Shown one piece after another: positions 26,533 to 32,911 of a stretch of DNA of 32,911 nucleotides. Positions within the stretch are counted from its first letter, which is position 1; every line of letters starts with the position of its first letter. The stretch is taken from the NCBI RefSeq assembly GCF_003611585.1, contig NZ_RAVW01000046.1:1-32911 (forward strand), given 5' to 3'. The notes under the pieces are model-generated. The model worked only from the letters and a program-made list of their open reading frames with translations. It had not been told where the DNA came from and did no database searches. The translations under genes and the position numbers were made by a program. Source of the stretch: Corallococcus exercitus. GTDB lineage: Bacteria; Myxococcota; Myxococcia; Myxococcales; Myxococcaceae.

Positions 26533-26572
26533 TGCCTGCCCGCCCGGCCGGACCTGGAGGGCGGGGCATGCA
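26533..26572. repeat. Inverted repeat in the tkt-tal spacer
   Basis: TGCCTGCCCGCCC (26533-26545) pairs with GGGCGGGGCATGCA (26559-26572), allowing one mismatch and one bulged base, around a 13-base loop. It lies 51 bases upstream of the transaldolase ATG and 114 from the tkt start. It may be a shared operator or an mRNA leader hairpin. I see no reliable promoter boxes in the rest of the 205-base spacer. Confidence 0.35.
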
Positions 26573-26623
26573 CAACTTGAAGGAACGCCATCCGGGAGCC
26601 CTGTGCCCCCGCCGGGAGAACCC

Positions 26624-27745
26624 ATGAATCCGCTGCGACAGCTCGCCGAGTTCGGCCAATCCGTCTGGGTGGACAACCTCCAGCGCAGCTACATCACGAA
26701 GGGCACGCTGAAGAAGTTCATCGAGGAGGACGGGCTCAAGGGGCTCACCTCCAACCCGACCATCTTCCAGAAGGCCGTGTCCGGCAGCGACGACTACCAG
26801 GACCTCTTCGACGCGGCGAAGGGCAAGGGCATCAGCGGCAACGACCTCTACGAGCAGCTGGCCGTGCGCGACGTGCAGGGCGCGGCGGACATCCTCAAGA
26901 CGGTCTACGACGCGACGAAGGGCCAGGACGGCTACGCGTCGCTGGAGGTGTCCCCCCGGCTGGCGCTGGACACGCAGGGCACGCTGGAGGAGGCGCGGCG
27001 GCTGTGGAAGACGCTCGCGCGGCCCAACGTGATGGTCAAGGTCCCGGGCACGGTGCCGGGCGTCCCCGCCATCGAGCAGCTCACCGCCGAGGGCCTCAAC
27101 ATCAACGTGACGCTGCTCTTCAGCCAGGAGCGCTACAAGCAGGTCGCCGAGGCCTACGTCGCCGGCCTGGAGAAGTTCGCCGCGTCCGGCGGGGACGTGA
27201 GCCGCGTGGCGAGCGTGGCGTCGTTCTTCGTCAGCCGCATCGACGCCATCGTGGACAAGGAGATGGAGAAGAAGCTCAAGGCGGGCGCCACGCCCGAGCA
27301 GCAGAAGGCGATGGAGGGGCTGAGCGGCAAGGTGGCCATCGCCAACGCGAAGCTCGCGTACCGGACCTTCAAGGAGGTCTTCGGCAGCGCGCGCTGGAAG
27401 GCGCTCGCGGCGAAGGGCGCGAAGGTGCAGCGCGTGCTCTGGGCGAGCACCAGCACCAAGAGCCCGAAGCTGCGCGACGTGCTCTACGTGGAGGAGCTCA
27501 TCGGCCGCGACACGGTGAACACCATGCCTCCCGCCACCATCGACGCGTTCCGCGACCACGGCAAGGTGCGCCCCAGCCTGGAGGAGGACCTGCCGGCGGC
27601 GGAGGCGACGATGCGCCAGCTGGAGGCGGCCGGCATCTCCATGAAGACGGTGACGGACGAGCTGGCCACCGACGGCATCCGCCTGTTCACCGAGTCCTTC
27701 GACCAGCTGCTCTCCGCGGTGGGAGAGAAGCTGAAGAAGACCTGA
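26624..27745 (+). CDS. tal: Transaldolase
   Basis: 373 residues of the longer mycobacterial/cyanobacterial-type transaldolase. Landmarks: QSVWVDNLQRS at the N-terminus, GLTSNPTIFQKA, NVMVKVPGT with the Schiff-base Lys (K139), NINVTLLFSQERY, SVASFFVSRID, and VLWASTSTKSP near the C-terminal part. It moves a dihydroxyacetone unit between sedoheptulose-7-P and glyceraldehyde-3-P in the cytosol. I chose ATG 26624 over the GTG at 26603 because GGGAG sits 5 bases before it and conservation begins there. It pairs with the divergent transketolase to complete the non-oxidative pentose phosphate branch. Its stop is 13 bases from the stop of the GH8 hydrolase. Confidence 0.95.
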   Translation: MNPLRQLAEFGQSVWVDNLQRSYITKGTLKKFIEEDGLKGLTSNPTIFQKAVSGSDDYQDLFDAAKGKGISGNDLYEQLAVRDVQGAADILKTVYDATKGQDGYASLEVSPRLALDTQGTLEEARRLWKTLARPNVMVKVPGTVPGVPAIEQLTAEGLNINVTLLFSQERYKQVAEAYVAGLEKFAASGGDVSRVASVASFFVSRIDAIVDKEMEKKLKAGATPEQQKAMEGLSGKVAIANAKLAYRTFKEVFGSARWKALAAKGAKVQRVLWASTSTKSPKLRDVLYVEELIGRDTVNTMPPATIDAFRDHGKVRPSLEEDLPAAEATMRQLEAAGISMKTVTDELATDGIRLFTESFDQLLSAVGEKLKKT

Positions 27746-27758
27746 TGACGGACACGCG

Positions 27759-29828
27759 CTACACGGCGCCGGGCTTGAGCACGGTGTCGTAGACGCGCTG
27801 GGAGAGGCCGGACTGGAGGAAGTCCATCTCTCCGCCCACCATGGCGAGGTACCTGGCGGCGCCGGGGTTGCTGGCGCCTTCGTTGGCCGCGCCGCCGGGG
27901 CCCATGAAGTGGGACAGCAGGCCCGTCCGGACGGTGGTGGGCGCCGTCCCGTCGCGGCCCCAGAGGTAGTGCTCGTTGGCGGAGACGGCGCCCAGCCGGG
28001 CCATCTGCGACATGTACCAGGCACCGACGTGCACGTTCTCCCAGACGTTGGCCAGCTCCCCGTCCTGGGTGGCCTTCGGATCCCAGGCGCTGCCATCCGC
28101 GCGCTTCAGTCCGTCACTGCTCGCGTAGTTGCGGAAGTCCTCCAGGTTGGAGGCCGCGCGCGGCTGCAACAGGCCGATGGTCTTGTCCGGGGTGACGCTG
28201 CCGTCGGACTCCACGTTGAGCTTCGGGTTGAAGGTGGACTCCTGCGCGATGTCCGCCAGCAGCATGCGCGTGGCGTCCTGGAGCGGCAGCTCCGGGAGGT
28301 ACCGCTTGGCGGCGCTCAGCGCGGCCTCGGCGATGGGGCGCTTGTTCTTCTCGAACCCGGCGCGGTTCGCGTCCCCCACGCCGTGCATCTCCGTCCCGAC
28401 CGGGTGCAGGGACGCGAGCTTGTCCATGTCCGCCATGGCCTGGGTCACGCCGTAGTCGCCGCTCACGCCCTGGGTGCTGGAGACCGCGTCCACCCGCGGA
28501 GTGCCGGTGTTCGCGGGCACCGGCTGGCCACCCGTGCCCGCCGGTACCGGCTGCCCCCCGCCATCCGCCGTGGCGCCCTGCCCGTCCGAGGGACGCGCCA
28601 TCTGGCCTGACGACGTCAGCAGGGACAGCGCGCGCAGCGAGTCCCCGAAGTAGCCGCCGCCCTCGGTCGTCTTCGTCATCTCGTTCCACATCGCGCTTCG
28701 GTAGCCGGCGTCCGGGTCCGCGATGGCGCCCGCCGCCGCCATGGAGACCGCCGTCGCGTTGTGGTTCTTCGACAGGGACGTGCCGTCCAGCGCGTACGTG
28801 TCGCCGATGTTCTCGACGCCCTGCGACTTCCAGAAGGTGTTCACCTTGTCCAGGTACGCCTTGGCGCGCGGGTCGTCATTCCAGGCCGCGTCCAGACCGA
28901 CGCGCCAGGGGGTCCGCATGGCGTCGTAGGAATGGTTCGGTCCGCGGTCCAGCGGCTTGCCACTGGCATCCAGCCAGTCCGGCACCAGCCCCGTGTCCTT
29001 CGAGCCGGGCTGCTTCAGCGCCTTGTCCAGGATGTCGTAGCTGGAGTCCGCGACCTTGTCCCAGCGCGTGTCCCCGGTGAACTTGCTGAACTCCTTGTAG
29101 TACGCGGGCGCGAAGTAGCTGGGGTTCGTCTCCGAGGAGCCGCCGAACGCGTCACCCGGCTTGAGCACGTTCGTGCCCGGCTCCACCTCGTGCTCCAGGA
29201 TGTTGCCGAGGAGCGTGGTGGCGTCCTGCTTGTAGCCCCCCCACTTCGTGTCGGCGGTCACGAGCGCCATCGCCATGTCCTCGTCCGCGTCCGTGGCGCC
29301 GTTCTGGCCCAGCGTTCCGCCCTGGGCGTCGATCCGCCAGTTCATCAGGCCGTTCTCGTTCAGGTGGGACTGCGCGTACTTCCACAGGCCATCGAACGTC
29401 GTCCGGTCCCCGTTGTTCGCGGCGAGCAGCATCCCGTAGCCGATGCCCTCCGACACCGTGTCGCCGTTGTTCTCCGGGCGCTGCACGCGCAGCGCACCGT
29501 TCGCGCCGTCGGCCGTGACGTACTTCGCCTTCCAGTCCGCGTAGCTCTGCTGCACGGCCGCGTCCGCCGTCGCCTTGTCGGGCGCCAGCGTCTTCGCCGT
29601 GCTCGCGGCCGGTTGGCCCGCGGCCTGCGCCTGCCCGGAGAACGACTGCCAATCCGCGCGGGTGTTGGGGCCCGCATCGAAGCCATCCTTCACCGTGGCG
29701 GGCCGGGACACGGACTGCTTCGCCGCCCCGGCATCCGGAACGGCCGGGGGCTGGACCTCATGCGTCTTCACCTCCCAGCGCTTCGAGGAGGGGACGCAGG
29801 AACCATTGGAGGACAGGGCAGAGACCAT
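27759..29828 (-). CDS. GH8 glycanase fused to a lytic-transglycosylase-like domain
   Basis: 689 residues. The N-terminal 70 are Ser/Pro/Ala-rich with no Sec or Tat signal. A GH8 (alpha/alpha)6 domain spans about 75-430: the acid Glu E127 sits in VSEGIGYGMLLA, followed by NWRIDAQG and the ATDADEDMAMAL segment. GH8 enzymes cut beta-1,4-glucan, chitosan, lichenan or xylan. A flexible linker with two GGQPVPA-type repeats (about 443-465) follows. The C-terminal domain (about 490-689) has LADIAQESTFNP with a candidate catalytic Glu E530, TIGLLQPRAAS, and NVHVGAWYMSQM, the pattern of SLT-type lytic transglycosylases. The combination suggests a cell-wall or matrix-degrading enzyme, plausibly for predation. 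GGAG lies 7 bases before the ATG. The export route is unclear. Confidence 0.85.
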   Translation of the reverse strand: MVSALSSNGSCVPSSKRWEVKTHEVQPPAVPDAGAAKQSVSRPATVKDGFDAGPNTRADWQSFSGQAQAAGQPAASTAKTLAPDKATADAAVQQSYADWKAKYVTADGANGALRVQRPENNGDTVSEGIGYGMLLAANNGDRTTFDGLWKYAQSHLNENGLMNWRIDAQGGTLGQNGATDADEDMAMALVTADTKWGGYKQDATTLLGNILEHEVEPGTNVLKPGDAFGGSSETNPSYFAPAYYKEFSKFTGDTRWDKVADSSYDILDKALKQPGSKDTGLVPDWLDASGKPLDRGPNHSYDAMRTPWRVGLDAAWNDDPRAKAYLDKVNTFWKSQGVENIGDTYALDGTSLSKNHNATAVSMAAAGAIADPDAGYRSAMWNEMTKTTEGGGYFGDSLRALSLLTSSGQMARPSDGQGATADGGGQPVPAGTGGQPVPANTGTPRVDAVSSTQGVSGDYGVTQAMADMDKLASLHPVGTEMHGVGDANRAGFEKNKRPIAEAALSAAKRYLPELPLQDATRMLLADIAQESTFNPKLNVESDGSVTPDKTIGLLQPRAASNLEDFRNYASSDGLKRADGSAWDPKATQDGELANVWENVHVGAWYMSQMARLGAVSANEHYLWGRDGTAPTTVRTGLLSHFMGPGGAANEGASNPGAARYLAMVGGEMDFLQSGLSQRVYDTVLKPGAV

Positions 29829-29845
29829 GGGAACGCTCCGTTCGG

Positions 29846-29880
29846 GGAGGTGGGCCGGTGACGGCCGGATACCCACCTCC
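29846..29880 (-). repeat. 9-bp perfect inverted repeat at the GH8 transcription/translation start
   Basis: GGAGGTGGG (29846-29854) and CCCACCTCC (29872-29880) are exact complements around 17 bases that themselves contain CCGG...CCGG. The element sits 18-52 bases upstream of the GH8 start codon. If transcription starts near 29872, as the sigma-54 box predicts, the dyad straddles the start site and would act as DNA. If transcription starts further upstream, it would be a stable mRNA hairpin just before the SD. Confidence 0.45.
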
Positions 29881-29883
29881 AAA

Positions 29884-29898
29884 GCAGGAGCGATGCCA
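29884..29898 (-). promoter_or_regulatory. Sigma-54 (-24/-12) promoter for the GH8 hydrolase
   Basis: On the minus strand the sequence reads TGGCA-N7-TGC (29898 down to 29884), followed by TT. The invariant GG (29897-29896) and GC (29885-29884) are separated by exactly 10 bases, and TGGCA matches the -24 element fully. The predicted start of transcription is near 29872, giving a leader of about 44 bases. Two dyads upstream fit enhancer-binding protein sites. Confidence 0.6.
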
Positions 29899-29952
29899 GG
29901 GTCCGCGCCTCCCTGCTTCAGAGGGACACGCAGGCAGGAAGTCGCGTGCACT

Positions 29953-30004
29953 GGGTGACCGCAGTCACCCGACCGCCTTCCACCGGGTGACAGCCGTCAC
30001 CCGG
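29953..30004. promoter_or_regulatory. Two tandem GGTGAC-N4-GTCACC dyads (candidate enhancer sites)
   Basis: Dyad 1 is GGGTGAC-CGCA-GTCACCC (29953-29970, 7-bp arms). Dyad 2 is CCGGGTGAC-AGCC-GTCACCCGG (29983-30004, 9-bp arms). Arms are identical and loops differ, which argues for a protein recognising the DNA sequence instead of selection for RNA structure alone. Centres are 32 bp apart, close to three helical turns, at about -90 and -122 from the predicted sigma-54 start. As an alternative they could end the kinase transcript, but no T-run follows either hairpin. Confidence 0.55.
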
Positions 30005-30012
30005 CGGCGCCG

Positions 30013-32775
30013 CTAACGCCCTCCGCGAGACCGGGGCACCTTCAAGCGGACGGGGACGGCGGCGGCCTCCGGAGCCGGGTGCGTCTCCAGCCAGCGGGCC
30101 ACGCTCGCGGCTTCGGGCTCGCGCGTGGCACGGACGAAACGCTCGCGGGCCGCTTCCGCCTCCTGCCTCGCGGGCTGCTGCTCCCCGGCATCCCACAACG
30201 CCTTGGCGAGCGCGAAGCCTGACTCCGCCAGCGTCCCCTCCGGCATCGACGGGTACCCCACCGCCAGCCGCAGCGGGGCAATGGCGTCCTTCGCGCGGCC
30301 CAGGCCCAGCAGCGCCTGGCCCACGCCGTCCTGGCTGTACTGGAAGGTCTCGTCTCCCGGCGGCGCCACCTGCTGCTTCGTCGCGAGCGCCTCCTCGTAG
30401 ACGCGCAGCGCCTCGTCGTAGCGGCCCAGCGCCAGCAGGCACATGCCCACCTCGTCCAGCCCCTCCGCCACCGGCAGCGTGCGCGCTCCCAGGAGCGCCT
30501 TGCGGATCTCCACGGCGGCGCGCGCGTGCGGCAGGGCCCGGGCCGGCTCCGCCGCCTCGCGCAGCGCCCAGGCCAGGGCGTCATGCCGGCGCGCGGTGTC
30601 CGGGTGCAGCGGGCCCACCGAGGCCTCCGTCAGCGCCAGCGCGCGCTCCATCAGCGCCACGCCGCGCGCGGTGTCCTTCATCCGGATCGCCAGGCCGCCC
30701 TGCAGGAAGAGGATGCGCGCGCGCAGCGGGTGGCCCTCCGGCAATGCCGCCTCCGCGCGCGCCCGCGCTTCCTCGAACAGGGCGCTCGCGCGGGGGAAGT
30801 CGCTCCTCGCGACCGCGAGGTTGCCTTGATTGACCCGCACCTCCGCTTCCAGCACGGCGTCGCCGCCCATGCGCCGCAGCGTCGCGTCCGCGAGCCCGCT
30901 CCAGATCTCCGCCGGGTCGAAGTGCCGCTGCCCCTCCTCCACGTAGAGCAGCCGGTTGAGGATGGTGACCTTCAGCCGGTCCGCGCGCCCTGCCTCCGCG
31001 TCGAAGGCCGCCTGCCGCAGCGCGACGGCCGCCCCGGGTGAGTCCCCCAGCTGCTCGCGCATCCAGCCCTGCTGGAGCTGGAGCCGGGCCATCAACGGCG
31101 CGTACCCCGTGGCCCGCACGGCCTCCACGAGCGGCTCCAGTTGCGTCCGGGCCTGCTCCAGGCGCCCGCCCTCCACCAGCACCTTCACCTCCGACAGCCG
31201 CGCTTCCAGGCGCTCCACCTCGGCGCGCTCCGCGGGCGACTCCGGCAGCCGCTGCTGCTCGCCCAGCCTCGCCACGTCCGCGCACTCGTCCAGCGCGGGG
31301 AGCGCGTTCACCAGCGACAGGGACTTCTCCACGAGGGGGGCGTCCGCGGTGGACAGCAGCGCCACCACCGCGCGGGCGTCCTCGCGCCGCCGCTCCAGGC
31401 ACACCACGCGCTCGACGCGCAGGGCCTCCGGCTGGGTGCCCTCCACGAGCGTGGCCCTGCACGCCTCCGTGTGTTGCCGGCTCCAGCCGCGCGCATACGC
31501 ATCCAGCGCGTCCGCCACGCGCCCGGCCATGTCCGCCCCCAGCGGGCTGCCCGTGGCGGTGAAGGCACGCACCACCTGCTCCCGCTGCGCCGGCCCCCAC
31601 ACCCGCGCCATGAGCGCGTCCGCGCCCTCGCACACGCGCGACTGTTGATGGAGCACGCCGCCGCCCACCAGGAGTCCTCCGGCCAGCAGGGCCGTGCCTC
31701 CCCACGCGCGGCGCCGGGCCCTTCGCTTCGGCTCCTGCCCCAGCACGTCCAGCAGCTCCGCGAGCGTCGGGAAGCGCTCGGCCGGGCGCAGCGCCAGCCC
31801 GCGCATCACCGCCCGGCCCACCCACGCGGGCACCCGCGAGTCGCGCGGCGGCTCCAGGAGGCGGGGGGCGTTCGGGCCCTCCAGGTCGGCGGGCGTCCGC
31901 AGCGCCTGCATGCGCGCGGCGTCGAAGGGGCGCTGGCCGTAGAGCGCGGCGTACAGCGCGGCGCAGAAGCTGAACTGGTCCGTGCTCGCGTCCGGGACCG
32001 CGCCCAGCACCTGCTCCGGGGACATGTAGTTCGGAGTGCCCATCACCGCGCCGGTGACGGTGATGGGCGCATCCAGCATGCGCCGCTCCGGGGACAGCGC
32101 GGCCGCTTCCCGCGCGGCGGGGTCCGCGTCGTCGCCGGAGGGCAGCCCCACCTGGCGCGCGAGCCCGAAGTCCGTCACGCAGACGCGGCCCCGGCGGTCC
32201 CTCAGCACGTTGGCCGGCTTGAAGTCGCGGTGCACCAGCCCCGCCGCATGCGCGGCCACGAGCCCCCGGCCCGCGTCCAGGTACACCTCCAGCACCTCGC
32301 GCCACGAGCGGGGCGCATCCTTCAGCCACTGCCCCAGCGTGCCCCCATCGAGCAGCTCCATCGCCAGGAAGACCTGGGCGCCCCAGATGCCCACGTCAAA
32401 CACCGGGATGACGTTCGGGTGCGAGATGCGCGCCATCGCCTGCGCCTCGCGCAAGAGCCGCGCCCGCCCCAGCTCCGGATCCGCGTGGCCCTCCGAGCGC
32501 AGCAGCTTCAGCGCCACCTTCCGGTCCAGGTCCGGATCATAGGCCGCGTACACCACGCCCATGCCTCCCGCGCCCAGCGGCCGTAGCAGGAGGTAGCGCC
32601 CCACCTGGATGGCCGGAGACGGCCCTGGCCGGGGCTGCCGGTCCGATTCATTCGTCGCAGGCACGGTCTCCGCCGAAGCTCGCGGCAGCAGGCGCGTTGC
32701 CTCGCCGTCAGGACGGCGCGCGGGAAGCGTGTCGTCGCGCTCGTCTCCGGCTGGGGTCTTCATGGTGGGTGACAT
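30013..32775 (-). CDS. Transmembrane Ser/Thr protein kinase with C-terminal TPR region
   Basis: 920 residues. After a Pro/Asp-rich N-terminus (1-58) comes a Pkn2-type kinase domain (about 60-345): P-loop GAGGMGVVY (68-76), catalytic Lys K90 in VALKLL, HRDFKPAN with D184, DFG (202-204), and a long activation segment ending GTPNYMSPEQ. One hydrophobic helix (about 360-380, GGTALLAGGLLVGGGVL) is followed by a roughly 540-residue external or periplasmic part with repeated helical pairs typical of TPRs. It phosphorylates unknown Ser/Thr targets; all kinase residues are present, so it should be active. ATG 32775 is used; ATG 32763 (MKTPAG) is an alternative, and neither has a good SD. This architecture is very common in myxobacteria. 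It lies 184 bases upstream of GH8 on the same strand. Confidence 0.92.
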   Translation of the reverse strand: MSPTMKTPAGDERDDTLPARRPDGEATRLLPRASAETVPATNESDRQPRPGPSPAIQVGRYLLLRPLGAGGMGVVYAAYDPDLDRKVALKLLRSEGHADPELGRARLLREAQAMARISHPNVIPVFDVGIWGAQVFLAMELLDGGTLGQWLKDAPRSWREVLEVYLDAGRGLVAAHAAGLVHRDFKPANVLRDRRGRVCVTDFGLARQVGLPSGDDADPAAREAAALSPERRMLDAPITVTGAVMGTPNYMSPEQVLGAVPDASTDQFSFCAALYAALYGQRPFDAARMQALRTPADLEGPNAPRLLEPPRDSRVPAWVGRAVMRGLALRPAERFPTLAELLDVLGQEPKRRARRRAWGGTALLAGGLLVGGGVLHQQSRVCEGADALMARVWGPAQREQVVRAFTATGSPLGADMAGRVADALDAYARGWSRQHTEACRATLVEGTQPEALRVERVVCLERRREDARAVVALLSTADAPLVEKSLSLVNALPALDECADVARLGEQQRLPESPAERAEVERLEARLSEVKVLVEGGRLEQARTQLEPLVEAVRATGYAPLMARLQLQQGWMREQLGDSPGAAVALRQAAFDAEAGRADRLKVTILNRLLYVEEGQRHFDPAEIWSGLADATLRRMGGDAVLEAEVRVNQGNLAVARSDFPRASALFEEARARAEAALPEGHPLRARILFLQGGLAIRMKDTARGVALMERALALTEASVGPLHPDTARRHDALAWALREAAEPARALPHARAAVEIRKALLGARTLPVAEGLDEVGMCLLALGRYDEALRVYEEALATKQQVAPPGDETFQYSQDGVGQALLGLGRAKDAIAPLRLAVGYPSMPEGTLAESGFALAKALWDAGEQQPARQEAEAARERFVRATREPEAASVARWLETHPAPEAAAVPVRLKVPRSRGGR

Positions 32776-32888
32776 TCTATGGGCCCCCGCGATGCCATCA
32801 CCATGCCACCCACAACCGGGCCGCTGCCTTCTTCGATAATGGTGGGACCGCCGTCCGCGGTCTCCTTCCCCGAGCGCAAGGCTTGCTC

Positions 32889-32911
32889 ATGAACATCACC
32901 CGTCCCCAGAC
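32889..32911 (+). CDS. Start of a gene cut by the window edge
   Basis: An ATG at 32889 is preceded by AAGG at suitable distance and reads MNITRPQ before the sequence ends. Seven codons are too few to identify it. The 113-base spacer to the divergent kinase holds a GACCGC-N5-GCGGTC inverted repeat but no clear promoter boxes. Confidence 0.4.

Noticed and set aside
28495-28565. Tandem repeat in the GH8 gene as a possible recombination or phase-variation site
   Set aside because: Only two imperfect copies of a GGQPVPA unit are present, in frame and in a linker; this is ordinary linker repetition.
29953-30004. The two dyads as intrinsic terminators of the kinase gene
   Set aside because: Stems are strong but no T-run follows either one on the minus strand, and identical arms with differing loops fit a DNA-binding site better. 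Kept only as an alternative.

Overview
The window is GC-rich (roughly 70%) bacterial DNA with tightly packed genes. Its gene content points to a myxobacterium, most likely Myxococcaceae (Myxococcus, Corallococcus or Pyxidicoccus type). The evidence is a membrane Ser/Thr kinase with a TPR-rich tail, a secreted-type polysaccharide hydrolase behind a sigma-54 promoter, a beta-helix lipoprotein, and several multi-domain stress proteins. The genus is inferred from gene style, not from a marker gene. The first 19 bases match the Tn5/Nextera mosaic end at 18 of 19 positions, so the left edge is almost certainly a contig end carrying adapter sequence. I saw no tRNA, rRNA, CRISPR array, insertion sequence or phage gene. 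No gene-free stretch exceeds about 225 bases.

Region 1 (57-3739, + strand): a short-chain dehydrogenase and a CtpF/PacL-like P-type cation ATPase. Region 2 (3768-8621, - strand): an acetyl-CoA hydrolase/transferase fused to a GNAT domain, a three-domain universal stress protein (USP), and a TreT-type trehalose synthase that overlaps the USP by one base. Region 3 (8843-11191, + strand): a phosphoenolpyruvate synthase, divergent from region 2 across an intergenic dyad. Region 4 (11188-16583, - strand): a second P-type ATPase of the PEEFP type, translationally coupled to a multi-TM/PAS/PAS/GAF sensor histidine kinase. Region 5 (16736-19415, + strand): a flavodoxin gene broken by an internal deletion, a second three-domain USP, and a zinc alcohol dehydrogenase. 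Regions 1-5 read as one energy/redox-stress island (ion-pumping ATPases, USPs, PEP synthase, acetate/acetyl-CoA metabolism, alcohol dehydrogenase, trehalose). Its content resembles the DosR regulon of mycobacteria and the ANR regulon of pseudomonads.

Region 6 (19527-21435, + strand): a lipoprotein with an internal duplication carrying a paired-cysteine motif, and an RraA-like protein whose start follows a strong inverted repeat. Region 7 (21410-27745): an oxidative-stress block. OxyR, with both redox cysteines, is divergent from catalase katA across a textbook OxyR operator. katA is followed by a small ankyrin protein, then transketolase and transaldolase as a divergent pair that could feed NADPH regeneration. 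Region 8 (27759-32775, - strand): a GH8 glycanase fused to a lytic-transglycosylase-like domain, preceded by a sigma-54 promoter and two tandem perfect dyads 32 bp apart; then a transmembrane Ser/Thr kinase with TPRs. A + strand gene starts at the right edge.

Five convergent gene pairs abut or overlap (gaps of 28, 13 and 13 bases; overlaps of 4 and 26 bases) with no visible intrinsic terminators. The observations I rate highest are the fused GH8/lysozyme-like hydrolase with its sigma-54/enhancer arrangement, the stress island with its decaying flavodoxin, the OxyR operator, and the leader hairpins that cover or replace ribosome binding sites.
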